Origin: an uncultured Bacilli bacterium
GTDB taxonomy: Bacteria > Bacillota_I > Bacilli_A > RF39 > UBA660
Direction: 5' to 3'
DNA length: 9,456 nucleotides
Assembly: GCA_934101625.1 (NCBI GenBank)
Contig: CAKORV010000033.1
Span: forward strand, 1-9,456
The notes beneath the pieces are model-generated. The model searched no databases. It was not told where the DNA came from and saw nothing but the letters and a program-made list of their open reading frames with translations. This document shows positions 1 to 6,373 of this stretch, one piece after another (the stretch's first letter is position 1; every line of letters starts with the position of its first letter). The position numbers and the translations under genes were made by a program.

Positions 1-1263
1 GATCCAAACCTATTTACAGCAAGTGTAGTAGTAATAAATGGAAGTAGTGATACAAATAGTAAAGAAGTATATAAAGGTAATGATGTGACATTCACAATAA
101 CACCAAATGAAGGTTATACATTAGAAGACGCTAGTATAAGTTGTTCAAATGGAACACTTTCAAATAATCTCTTAACAATATCAAATGTACAAAGTGATGT
201 AACTTGTACAATAACATTAAATTCTGCATTACCAACACTAGCCCAAGCAATGTTAAGAGATAATCCAACAATAAAAGAAAGAACAGACTTTAGTGTAACA
301 AATACAGAAACTACTACTGGAACATTATATAAAACTAATAAAACAGAAGATGGCAGTGATGTATATTATTATTCAGGTAATACAACAAATAACTGGGTAT
401 ATTTTGGAGGATTTTACTGGAGAATAATTCGTACTAATGAAGATGGAAGTGTAAGAATTTTGTATTCTGGAACAAGCCATAACACAACTTCAGCTGATAT
501 AGGTGATGAAAATTTTAATTCAAATTATATGGATCCACTAAAAGCAGGTTATATGTATGGAACAAGTGGATCTTTATCAAAAGCCAGAACAAACAATAAT
601 AGTAGTGCAATAAAATCAAAAATTGATAAATGGTATCAAAGTAATTTATTAGAAAAATATGATAAATATATAAGTAAAACTGCAATATATTGTAACGATA
701 GAAGTGTAGGAAGTGGTTCGTATACATCAGATTCTGGAATTTTTAATTTTGGTGCATTTGTTAGATTGTCTACAAATAAGACACCAACATATAAGTGTGG
801 GGGAGATGGTAATAGCGGACTGTTTGAAAGCACTCAAGCAATAGAGGATAAATTTAGTGCAAGTACTAGTAGTGGAGGAAATGGACAACTTGCTTATTCA
901 ATCGCACTTATGACTGCTGATGAGGCATCCTTTGCTGGTGGAATATATGCTGTATCAGGCTTATCAGCCACAGATAGCTCTTCGTGGATTTATGTTAATA
1001 GTTCCAACAAATCTATAACAAAATCTTCATCATGGTGGTTGATGTCTCCCAGTAATTCTAGAATGAAAATGGCAAATGTTTTTTGCATTATGTATCCACT
1101 ATCAGAAAGTCTTAATGAGCCTTATATAGGTAGTCAACTCGTAGATACTAATTCTACTGGTTTAGCTGTTCGTCCAGTCATCTCATTATCTTCATGTGTT
1201 AAAGTGTCAGGTATTGGAACCCCAGAAAGTCCATATGAAATAGATAAAAATAGTTGTAACTAA
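1..1263 (+). CDS. Secreted surface protein, C-terminal part (5' end outside window)
   Basis: The reading frame is open from base 1, so the gene starts upstream; an internal GTG at 85 is not its start. The visible 420 residues hold an Ig-like, Thr/Asn/Ser-rich repeat with a cysteine pair (C48 and C69, window numbering), a linker module (LAQAMLRDN, then TTNNWVYFG and WRIIRTNEDGS from W140), and a C-terminal domain with WWLMSP (345-350) and AVRPVISL (around 390). The WWLxSP and VRPV pattern resembles DUF6273-type domains, which I believe adopt a C-type-lectin/formylglycine-enzyme-like fold; this is a recollection, not a search result. No LPXTG motif or C-terminal membrane helix is seen, so anchoring probably depends on the unseen N-terminus. 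The linker module is shared with the gene at 7726, making the two paralogs. The function is unknown; adhesion or interaction at the cell surface is inferred. The gene ends in TAA just before a strong terminator. Confidence 0.85.
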   Translation, partial: DPNLFTASVVVINGSSDTNSKEVYKGNDVTFTITPNEGYTLEDASISCSNGTLSNNLLTISNVQSDVTCTITLNSALPTLAQAMLRDNPTIKERTDFSVTNTETTTGTLYKTNKTEDGSDVYYYSGNTTNNWVYFGGFYWRIIRTNEDGSVRILYSGTSHNTTSADIGDENFNSNYMDPLKAGYMYGTSGSLSKARTNNNSSAIKSKIDKWYQSNLLEKYDKYISKTAIYCNDRSVGSGSYTSDSGIFNFGAFVRLSTNKTPTYKCGGDGNSGLFESTQAIEDKFSASTSSGGNGQLAYSIALMTADEASFAGGIYAVSGLSATDSSSWIYVNSSNKSITKSSSWWLMSPSNSRMKMANVFCIMYPLSESLNEPYIGSQLVDTNSTGLAVRPVISLSSCVKVSGIGTPESPYEIDKNSCN

Positions 1264-1271
1264 CTAAATAT

Positions 1272-1320
1272 AATGCAACAACAATTAAGAATTTGTTGTT
1301 GTATTTATTTTTTTCTTTTT
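1272..1320 (+). terminator. Intrinsic terminator after the first surface-protein gene
   Basis: A 13-bp stem (AATGCAACAACAA at 1272-1284 with TTGTTGTTGTATT at 1293-1305, one G-U pair) closes an 8-base loop and is followed by a long T-rich tract to 1320. This is the strongest terminator-like structure in the window. An ATG inside its left arm at 1273 is in frame with yvlD but is not a credible start. Confidence 0.85.
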
Positions 1321-1338
1321 AATTTTAAAAAAGTATTA

Positions 1339-1344
1339 TATAAT
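1339..1344 (+). promoter_or_regulatory. Possible -10 box for the yvlD-lgt-trxB operon
   Basis: A perfect TATAAT lies 18 bases upstream of the yvlD start, downstream of the preceding terminator, where a promoter is expected. No good -35 box lies 16-18 bases upstream (only T-rich sequence). Transcription would begin almost at the Shine-Dalgarno site, giving a very short leader. An overlapping TATTAT at 1334-1339 is an alternative. Confidence 0.3.
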
Positions 1345-1362
1345 ATTAACGGAGGATATGAT

Positions 1363-1776
1363 ATGAGTAAAATATATGTTAATCAAAAAGAAGTAAGACC
1401 TTCTAGTAGAAAAGATGATCTAGTAGTATTTATATTAGAATTATTTGTAAGTGCTTTGACTCTTATGTTAGCATCTTCTATATTTAAAGGATTTTATGTA
1501 GAAAATATAGTTTATGCTATGATAACAAGTTTAGTTATAAGTATGTTAAATGTGTTTATTAAACCAATTTTAATTTATTTAACGCTGCCAGTAACAGTAA
1601 TGAGTTTAGGACTTTTATATCCAATAGTTAACGTAATAATATTAAAACTTGCTAGTCTAATAATGGGTAGTTCATTTGTAGTTGAAGGATGGATATTACC
1701 ATTTTTTATAGCTATATTTATTAGTGCAGTGACTAAATTATTAGAAAAACTAATAGTTGATGGATATAGGAGATGA
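1363..1776 (+). CDS. yvlD: YvlD-like four-helix membrane protein (phage holin family 4, PF04020)
   Basis: A 137-residue integral membrane protein. Roughly four hydrophobic helices span residues 24-44, 50-68, 75-98 and 105-125, after a short polar N-terminus and before a basic end. The central stretch, N-x3-KP-x3-YLTLPVTVMSLGLLY-x3-N, is the signature of the PF04020/DUF360 family to which Bacillus subtilis YvlD belongs. Despite the holin label, nothing here points to a phage. The B. subtilis gene lies in a cell-envelope-stress operon; the biochemical role is not known. The start is ATG 1363 because GGAGG at 1351-1355 precedes it by 7 bases; the in-frame ATG at 1273 lies in the terminator stem and would add an implausible N-terminus. 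It ends in tandem TGA codons. The lgt Shine-Dalgarno site lies in its last codons and lgt starts 4 bases later, so the two are probably translationally coupled. Confidence 0.85.
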   Translation: MSKIYVNQKEVRPSSRKDDLVVFILELFVSALTLMLASSIFKGFYVENIVYAMITSLVISMLNVFIKPILIYLTLPVTVMSLGLLYPIVNVIILKLASLIMGSSFVVEGWILPFFIAIFISAVTKLLEKLIVDGYRR

Positions 1777-1780
1777 TGAA

Positions 1781-2599
1781 ATGAATCCAATAGCATTTAC
1801 AATTTTTAACTATGATGTCAAGTGGTATAGTGTACTTATATTAAGTGGAATACTAATAAGTTATTTATTTATAAATCATGAAAGTAGTAAATTTGGCATC
1901 TCAAAAGACTTTATAACAAATCTATTATTTTGGACTATAATATTTGGAATACTTGGAGCAAGACTTTATTATTGTATTTTTAATTGGAGTTATTATAGTA
2001 AACATATAAGTGAAATATTTAAAATATGGGAAGGTGGCCTTGCTATACATGGTGGTATAATCGTGGGTGGATTAACACTAATACTATATTGTAAAAAATA
2101 TAAAGTTTCATCATTAAGACTACTTGATATAGTTGCGCCTTGTCTTTTATTTAGCCAAGCACTTGGTAGATGGGGTAACTTCTTTAATCAAGAAGCCTAT
2201 GGAGTGGCAACAACATTACAAAAATTACAAAGTATAAAAATAGTACCAGATTTTGTAATATATGGAATGTACATAGATGGAGTATACTATACACCGACAT
2301 TCTATTATGAATCTCTTTGGTGTCTACTTGGAGTAATCATAATAATAATAGTTAGACATTTGAAATATACAAGAATAGGATTTCAAGCATCTATATACTT
2401 AATGTGGTATAGTATAGGAAGATTTGTTATAGAAGGATATAGAACAGATTCACTAATGTTAGGTTACTTTAAAGCAGCTCAAGTAGTTAGTGTAATACTA
2501 TTTATAGTAGGACTTGTAATCTTCTTATTGCAACTTAGAAAACCAAAACTAGAAGATATGTATAATTCAGGAGAAAAAATAGAAGTAGTACATTTTTAA
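1781..2599 (+). CDS. lgt: Prolipoprotein diacylglyceryl transferase
   Basis: Lgt transfers diacylglycerol from phosphatidylglycerol to the lipobox cysteine of prelipoproteins, the first step of lipoprotein maturation in the membrane. The 272-residue protein has about seven hydrophobic segments and the family motifs: IHGG with H90, the signature GRWGNFFNQE (R130, N133, E138) and GRFVIEGYRTD (R214, E218). These spacings match E. coli H103, R143, N146, E151, R239 and E243, so all key residues appear present. The start is ATG 1781, preceded at 8 bases by AGGAG (1768-1772), giving MNPIAFTIFN, a normal Lgt N-terminus; the upstream in-frame TTG and ATG at 1757/1760 overlap yvlD and lack a site. In B. 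subtilis the order is yvlD-hprK-lgt; here hprK is absent between them. It is followed 13 bases later by the trxB-like gene. Confidence 0.96.
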   Translation: MNPIAFTIFNYDVKWYSVLILSGILISYLFINHESSKFGISKDFITNLLFWTIIFGILGARLYYCIFNWSYYSKHISEIFKIWEGGLAIHGGIIVGGLTLILYCKKYKVSSLRLLDIVAPCLLFSQALGRWGNFFNQEAYGVATTLQKLQSIKIVPDFVIYGMYIDGVYYTPTFYYESLWCLLGVIIIIIVRHLKYTRIGFQASIYLMWYSIGRFVIEGYRTDSLMLGYFKAAQVVSVILFIVGLVIFLLQLRKPKLEDMYNSGEKIEVVHF

Positions 2600-2612
2600 G
2601 GAGGAAAAATAT

Positions 2613-3500
2613 ATGTATGATGTAATAATAGTAGGTATGGGACCAGGTGGAATGAGTGCGGGAGTTTATGCTAAAAGAAGTGGATTAAAAACTTTAATAC
2701 TAGAAAAAAAAGCACCAGGAGGATTAATAAACATAACTAATTTAGTTGATAACTATTTAGGTTTTGATAACATTACTGGACCAGAACTATCTTATAAAAT
2801 GTTTGAACATTGTAAAAACAATGGAGTAGAATATAAAATAGAAGAAGTAACTAAAATAAAAAGAGAAAAAGATAGATTCTTAATCAAAACTAATAAATCA
2901 AATTATGAATCTAAAACAGTTATTCTAGCAGGTGGTAGACAACCTAAAAAAATTGATTTAGAAGATAAATTAAAAAATCTTAACATAAGTAGATGTTCAG
3001 TATGCGATGCACCTTTATATAAAAATAAAGTAGTATTATGTATAGGTGGAGGAAATTCTGCTTTTGAAGAAGGAATATATCTAAGTGACTTTGCTAGTAA
3101 GCTATATATAGTAACTAGAAATGAAGTGAAAGCTGATGATGAGTTAGTAGAAGAAGCAAAGAAAAGAGATAATATAGAAATATATGAACATGAATCACTT
3201 GTTGATATAGAAGAGTTAGATAATCAATACAAATTAAAATTTACTAATAAAGAATTTATAGTAGATGGTATATTTAGTTACATTGGTTATCAACCAAGTA
3301 CAGAATATTTAAGTAATCTAAATATATTAACAGATACAGGCTACATTGAAACTGATGGAGTTAAAACTGTAATACCAGGCTTATATGCATGTGGTGATAT
3401 AATAAAAAAAGAATTATATCAAATCATAACTGCATGTGGTGAAGGAGCAGAAGCCGCAACATTAGCAAAAAAATATATTGAAAGTATAGAAGAAAACTAG
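2613..3500 (+). CDS. trxB: Thioredoxin-reductase-like FAD-dependent pyridine nucleotide-disulfide oxidoreductase
   Basis: This 295-residue flavoprotein has the full TrxR layout: an N-terminal FAD-binding motif G8-M-G-P-G-G13, the redox pair CSVC (C128 and C131), a nucleotide-binding GGGNSA (145-150) and the C-terminal FAD motif YACGDI (D262), followed by an ITACGEGAEAA helix. It should reduce thioredoxin or a related disulfide partner in the cytoplasm. One key feature is altered: the NADPH 2'-phosphate motif, HRRxxFRA in classical enzymes, reads VTRNEVKAD (167-175), so only one of the paired arginines remains and the later arginine is lysine. Electron-donor preference may therefore differ (NADH or another donor). 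ATG 2613 follows AAGGAGG at 2598-2604. The gene is third in the yvlD operon. No thioredoxin gene is visible here. Confidence 0.88.
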   Translation: MYDVIIVGMGPGGMSAGVYAKRSGLKTLILEKKAPGGLINITNLVDNYLGFDNITGPELSYKMFEHCKNNGVEYKIEEVTKIKREKDRFLIKTNKSNYESKTVILAGGRQPKKIDLEDKLKNLNISRCSVCDAPLYKNKVVLCIGGGNSAFEEGIYLSDFASKLYIVTRNEVKADDELVEEAKKRDNIEIYEHESLVDIEELDNQYKLKFTNKEFIVDGIFSYIGYQPSTEYLSNLNILTDTGYIETDGVKTVIPGLYACGDIIKKELYQIITACGEGAEAATLAKKYIESIEEN

Positions 3501-3518
3501 TTTTCCTAGTTTTTTTTT
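3491..3518 (+). terminator. Intrinsic terminator overlapping the trxB stop codon
   Basis: AAAACTAG (3493-3500) pairs with CTAGTTTT (3506-3513) around a 5-base loop, and the T run continues to 3518. The left arm contains the TAG stop, so the hairpin begins inside the coding sequence. The stem is AT-rich and of moderate strength; some read-through into rlmB is likely. Confidence 0.6.
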
Positions 3519-3520
3519 AG

Positions 3521-3526
3521 TATAAT
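3521..3526 (+). promoter_or_regulatory. Possible -10 box for rlmB-sigH
   Basis: A perfect TATAAT stands between the trxB terminator and the rlmB Shine-Dalgarno site (AGGAG at 3536-3540). There is no convincing -35 box at 16-18 bases, so this may be chance in AT-rich DNA. Its position right after a terminator is the main support. Confidence 0.3.
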
Positions 3527-3548
3527 TAATTCATTAGGAGTTGATTAA

Positions 3549-4244
3549 ATGCAAGTATATGGTAAAAATGTTGCTAGAGAAATATTAAATAGTAATTATA
3601 ATATAAAAAATATATATTTAGTTGATAATTTTAATAATGAAGAACTTATAAATTTAATAAATAAAAAACATATTAAACCTATCATTAAAACTAATAGGGA
3701 AATGGATAAGATGACTAAAGAATTACATCAAGGAATAATAATTGAATTAGAAGATTATAAGTATCATACATTTGATGAAATAAAAAATGATATAAATAGT
3801 AATTTTATAGTTATATTAGATCATATAGAAGATCCTAGAAACTTTGGTGCTATAATAAGAACTAGTGAATGTGCAGGAGTAGATTATATAATAATACCTA
3901 ATAAAAGAAGTGTTGAAATAACACCAATAGTGATGAAAACAAGTAGTGGAGCTTTAACTAATATGAAAATAGTAGAAGTAAGTAATTTAAGAAATACTAT
4001 TGATAGACTAAAAGAATTAAATTATTGGGTAATTGGAACAGATGCTAATGGTACTAACTATACTGATATAGACTATAATGGAAAAGTTGCTTTAGTTATA
4101 GGTAGTGAAGGTAATGGTTTAAAAGAAATAGTAAGAAGAAGTTGTGATGTAATCGCAAGTATTCCACTTAAAGGTAAAGTAAACAGTTTAAATGCCTCTG
4201 TAGCCGCAGGTATAATGATATATGAAGTAGTTAAATCGAGGTAA
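3549..4244 (+). CDS. rlmB: 23S rRNA 2'-O-methyltransferase of the SpoU/TrmH family (RlmB type)
   Basis: The 231-residue protein has a small N-terminal RNA-binding domain (about 1-75, starting MQVYGKNVAREIL and ending near HQGI) and a C-terminal SPOUT methyltransferase domain. All three SpoU motifs are seen: DHIEDPRNFGAIIRT (D91-T105, with the conserved N98 and R104), IGSEGNGL (184-191) and NSLNAS (212-217), which form the trefoil knot that binds S-adenosylmethionine. RlmB methylates the 2'-O of G2251 (E. coli numbering) in 23S rRNA; the N-terminal domain and the sigH neighbour favour RlmB over TrmH or TsnR-like paralogs. ATG 3549 follows TTAGGAG (3534-3540) by 8 bases. The gene is 2 bases from the next, as expected from the B. 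subtilis order rlmB-yacP-sigH, but yacP is missing. About three quarters of its isoleucine codons are ATA, the local host style. Confidence 0.9.
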   Translation: MQVYGKNVAREILNSNYNIKNIYLVDNFNNEELINLINKKHIKPIIKTNREMDKMTKELHQGIIIELEDYKYHTFDEIKNDINSNFIVILDHIEDPRNFGAIIRTSECAGVDYIIIPNKRSVEITPIVMKTSSGALTNMKIVEVSNLRNTIDRLKELNYWVIGTDANGTNYTDIDYNGKVALVIGSEGNGLKEIVRRSCDVIASIPLKGKVNSLNASVAAGIMIYEVVKSR

Positions 4245-4246
4245 AT

Positions 4247-4834
4247 ATGAAAGATGAAGAATTATTAGAACTAATAAAACAAAATGATGAATATGCACTA
4301 GATAAATTAATTGAAAATTATAAACCATGTATAAAAGGTAAATTAATTAAATATAAAAGAGATTCAAGTTTAATAGGACTAGATGTAAAAGATTTATATC
4401 AAGAAGGATTAATAGGTATTTTTGAAGCAATTAGAACATATGATCAACAAAAAGATGCAAGTTTTAAAACATATGCAAATATATTAATAGATAGAAAAAT
4501 GTTGGATTTAATAAAAGCAAATAAAAGATTAAAACATCAAACATTAAATAATGCTATATCTTTAGAAAGTATGTTAGATGATGATGGAGATAGAAACTTA
4601 TATGATAAAATTGAAATAGATGATACTAATCAACTAAATAAATTAATAAGTGAAGAAGATAGAACATTATTAAAAAATAGTTTAACTGAATTTGAACTAA
4701 AAGTATTTGAATTAAAATATGAAGGTAAATCTAATAAAGAAATAAGTATAATATTAGAAAAAAATATAAAAAGTATTGAAAATACATTACAAAGAATAAA
4801 GTTGAAATTTAAAGAAATAGTTAATGAAGATTAA
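4247..4834 (+). CDS. sigH: RNA polymerase sigma-70 family factor, SigH (Spo0H)-like
   Basis: The 195-residue protein has sigma region 2 at about 40-115 (DLYQEGLIGIFEAIRTYD at 49-66, then the SFKTYA-x4-DRKMLDLIK helix of the -10-binding part) and sigma region 4 at 146-195 with a helix-turn-helix (LTEFELKVFEL, then NKEISIIL and KSIENTLQRIK). There is no region 1.1 or complete region 3, as in alternative sigmas. The motifs KSI-N-LQR and the SLE-x-D linker are close to those of B. subtilis SigH, which drives transition-phase, competence and early sporulation genes. Which of these roles applies cannot be told here. ATG 4247 follows GAGG (4238-4241) by only 5 bases, and the gene starts 2 bases after the rlmB stop, so co-translation is likely. 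Confidence 0.85.
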   Translation: MKDEELLELIKQNDEYALDKLIENYKPCIKGKLIKYKRDSSLIGLDVKDLYQEGLIGIFEAIRTYDQQKDASFKTYANILIDRKMLDLIKANKRLKHQTLNNAISLESMLDDDGDRNLYDKIEIDDTNQLNKLISEEDRTLLKNSLTEFELKVFELKYEGKSNKEISIILEKNIKSIENTLQRIKLKFKEIVNED

Positions 4835-4836
4835 AT

Positions 4837-4865
4837 AAGAACACTATATAAAAGTGTTCTTTTAG
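4837..4865 (+). terminator. Terminator hairpin after sigH
   Basis: AAGAACACT (4837-4845) pairs perfectly with AGTGTTCTT (4853-4861) around a 7-base loop just after the sigH stop. The T tract is short (TTTTAGTTT), so this may be a leaky terminator. Its position at the end of the operon supports the call. Confidence 0.65.
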
Positions 4866-4874
4866 TTTCTGATA

Positions 4875-4886
4875 TTATGTACATAA
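4875..4886 (+). repeat. 12-base perfect palindrome upstream of the ATPase gene
   Basis: TTATGTACATAA is its own reverse complement. It lies about 90 bases before the promoter of the ATPase-rloB pair and could be a regulator site, but short AT-rich palindromes arise easily by chance. Nothing else was identified in 4866-4970. Confidence 0.25.
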
Positions 4887-4974
4887 GTGATATACTCTTG
4901 AGACATTTTCCAAAGTTATTACTTAAATATTGTCATAAATCTATTATATAAATGTGAAAAAATCGTATAAACTA

Positions 4975-5002
4975 TTGATTTTTTGTAAAAAAGATGTATA
5001 AT
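4975..5002 (+). promoter_or_regulatory. Sigma-A-type promoter of the ATPase-rloB operon
   Basis: TTGATT (4975-4980), a 16-base spacer and a perfect TATAAT (4997-5002) make a good vegetative promoter. Transcription should start near 5009, giving a leader of about 50 bases before ATG 5060. It lies downstream of the sigH terminator, so the pair seems to be an independent transcription unit. Confidence 0.65.
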
Positions 5003-5026
5003 ATCCTTCACAAATGCAAAAAAATA

Positions 5027-5042
5027 TAATATAATTATATTA
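5027..5042 (+). repeat. 16-base perfect palindrome in the ATPase gene leader
   Basis: TAATATAATTATATTA is a perfect palindrome between the predicted transcription start and the Shine-Dalgarno AGGAGG at 5048-5053. It could be an operator or a weak hairpin beside the ribosome site. All-A/T composition makes a chance origin quite possible. Confidence 0.35.
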
Positions 5043-5059
5043 AGATTAGGAGGATAAAG

Positions 5060-6373
5060 ATGTTAATTGGATTTAAAGTAAAAAACTATAGATCATTTAA
5101 AGAATTGCAACATTTCTCAATGCTTTCTGGTAAAGTTAGGAATAATGAAAATCATGTCGTTGAGTGTTGTAAGAAAAAAATATTGAAGTTTTCAGGAGTT
5201 TTTGGAGCTAATGGATCTGGTAAATCAAATTTAATTTTAGCAATTGGATTAGCACAAAGTATAATAATTGATGGTATTACGACAATTATAAACAATCAAT
5301 ATTTTAGAGGAACAGATTCTAATGAAAAAGAAAGTTCATATTTTGAATTTGAACTTGCATTAAATGAAAAATTATATTCATATGGTTTTGAAGTAAACAT
5401 ATCTAGACAAGAAATAATATCTGAATGGTTAATCGATATGACTAAACCAACAGAAAAAATAATATTTGAAAGAGATGTAAAACACGGTAAGTATAGCCCT
5501 TTAAAAACAAAAAATAATTACTTTGATGTGTGCTTAGCTGAAATGAAAAATAATAATAAAGATTTATTTATTAATGAAATGGCTAGAAGAATTTCTATGT
5601 CAAATAATAGAGATGAATTTTTTAATGATATTAGAGCAGTATTTAAATTCTTAATATTTGATATGTATGTTATAAGACCAACGTCACATAAATTTTTAGA
5701 TATCGATTATATTAAGAAAAAAGATAAAATTTTAAAAATTTTAAAAGCATTAGATATTAATATAACAGATATTGTTGCTGATCCATGTGATATAAAAAAT
5801 GTTCAAACTAAATTACCTCCAATGGAATTTGCAACGATAATGAATAAATTTGAAGAATCATACAAAATTGATCCTCATACAAGAGCAACAATAAGAATTG
5901 AAAACGATCTGTATGTATTAGAAAAAAATAGTAGTGGGGAAATATTAGTTCAAAGTTTGAATTTTATTCATGATAATTGCGAAAGCAAATTTGGAGCATA
6001 CGATGAATCAGATGGAACAATTAGAATTTTAGAATTAGTTGATATTATGCTTACTGAGAATAAATTGTTTTTAATAGATGAATTAGATAGTAGCTTGCAT
6101 CCAATTCTTGTTGGAGGTTTATTAAAAATATTTTTGAAAGCAAATAATACAAATCAATTAATTATAACAACACATGAATTGAAGACTCTAGATTTTGATT
6201 TGGTAAGAAGAGATGAAATTTGGTTTGCAGAAAAAAATGAAAAAGGCGAAAGTAGAATATATTCGTTGGAAGAATTTAAAGATGTAGCTCGTTTTGATAG
6301 GAAAATCGATAAAGCTTATTTAGAAGGAAGATTTGGTGCAATAGCCAATATAGATACTGATTATGAGAATTAA
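5060..6373 (+). CDS. AAA/ABC-type ATPase of an AbiL-like (RloA-type) defence pair
   Basis: The 437-residue predicted ATPase belongs to the AAA_15/AAA_21 group of SMC/OLD-like ATPases. The N-terminal strand pattern (MLIGFKVKNYRSFKE) is typical. Walker A is GANGSGKS (49-56); an ABC-signature-like SDGT is at 317-320; Walker B with the catalytic acid is LFLIDE (D340, E341), followed by the D-loop-like LDSSLHP; and a switch histidine is at H372 in TTHE. There is no C-terminal TOPRIM domain, so it is not a stand-alone OLD nuclease; the effector is probably the next gene, whose start overlaps its last 11 bases. This order matches AbiLi-AbiLii and RloA-RloB pairs. AGGAGG at 5048-5053 sets the start. 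ATA is only about 46% of Ile codons (hand count 22 of 48) against about 75% in rlmB and trxB, suggesting acquisition. The defence role is inferred from family and pairing. Confidence 0.85.
   Translation: MLIGFKVKNYRSFKELQHFSMLSGKVRNNENHVVECCKKKILKFSGVFGANGSGKSNLILAIGLAQSIIIDGITTIINNQYFRGTDSNEKESSYFEFELALNEKLYSYGFEVNISRQEIISEWLIDMTKPTEKIIFERDVKHGKYSPLKTKNNYFDVCLAEMKNNNKDLFINEMARRISMSNNRDEFFNDIRAVFKFLIFDMYVIRPTSHKFLDIDYIKKKDKILKILKALDINITDIVADPCDIKNVQTKLPPMEFATIMNKFEESYKIDPHTRATIRIENDLYVLEKNSSGEILVQSLNFIHDNCESKFGAYDESDGTIRILELVDIMLTENKLFLIDELDSSLHPILVGGLLKIFLKANNTNQLIITTHELKTLDFDLVRRDEIWFAEKNEKGESRIYSLEEFKDVARFDRKIDKAYLEGRFGAIANIDTDYEN

Noticed and set aside
85..87. GTG as start of the first gene
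   Set aside because: The frame is open back to base 1 with the same surface-protein style, and no ribosome site precedes 85. The gene is truncated by the window edge.
515..833. Minus-strand frames at 515-727 and 636-833
   Set aside because: They lie opposite the convincing surface-protein gene, have odd compositions and no ribosome sites.
1..1263. Diversity-generating retroelement target
   Set aside because: The C-terminal domain may be lectin-like, but no reverse transcriptase, template repeat or adenine-biased variable repeat was found.
1273..1362. ATG 1273 as the yvlD start
   Set aside because: It lies in the left arm of a strong terminator, has no ribosome site, and adds a Cys/Phe-rich tail foreign to the family. 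ATG 1363 has GGAGG at the right distance.
1363..1776. Phage holin indicating a prophage
   Set aside because: The family name is historical; the gene sits with lgt and trxB in a chromosomal housekeeping context, and no other phage gene is seen.
1757..1780. TTG 1757 or ATG 1760 as the lgt start
   Set aside because: Both overlap yvlD coding sequence and lack a ribosome site, while ATG 1781 gives the standard Lgt N-terminus.
1774..1809. TGA read as tryptophan (code 4)
   Set aside because: None of the genes contains an in-frame TGA and every Trp is TGG. The only TGA pair is a sensible stop for yvlD directly before lgt.
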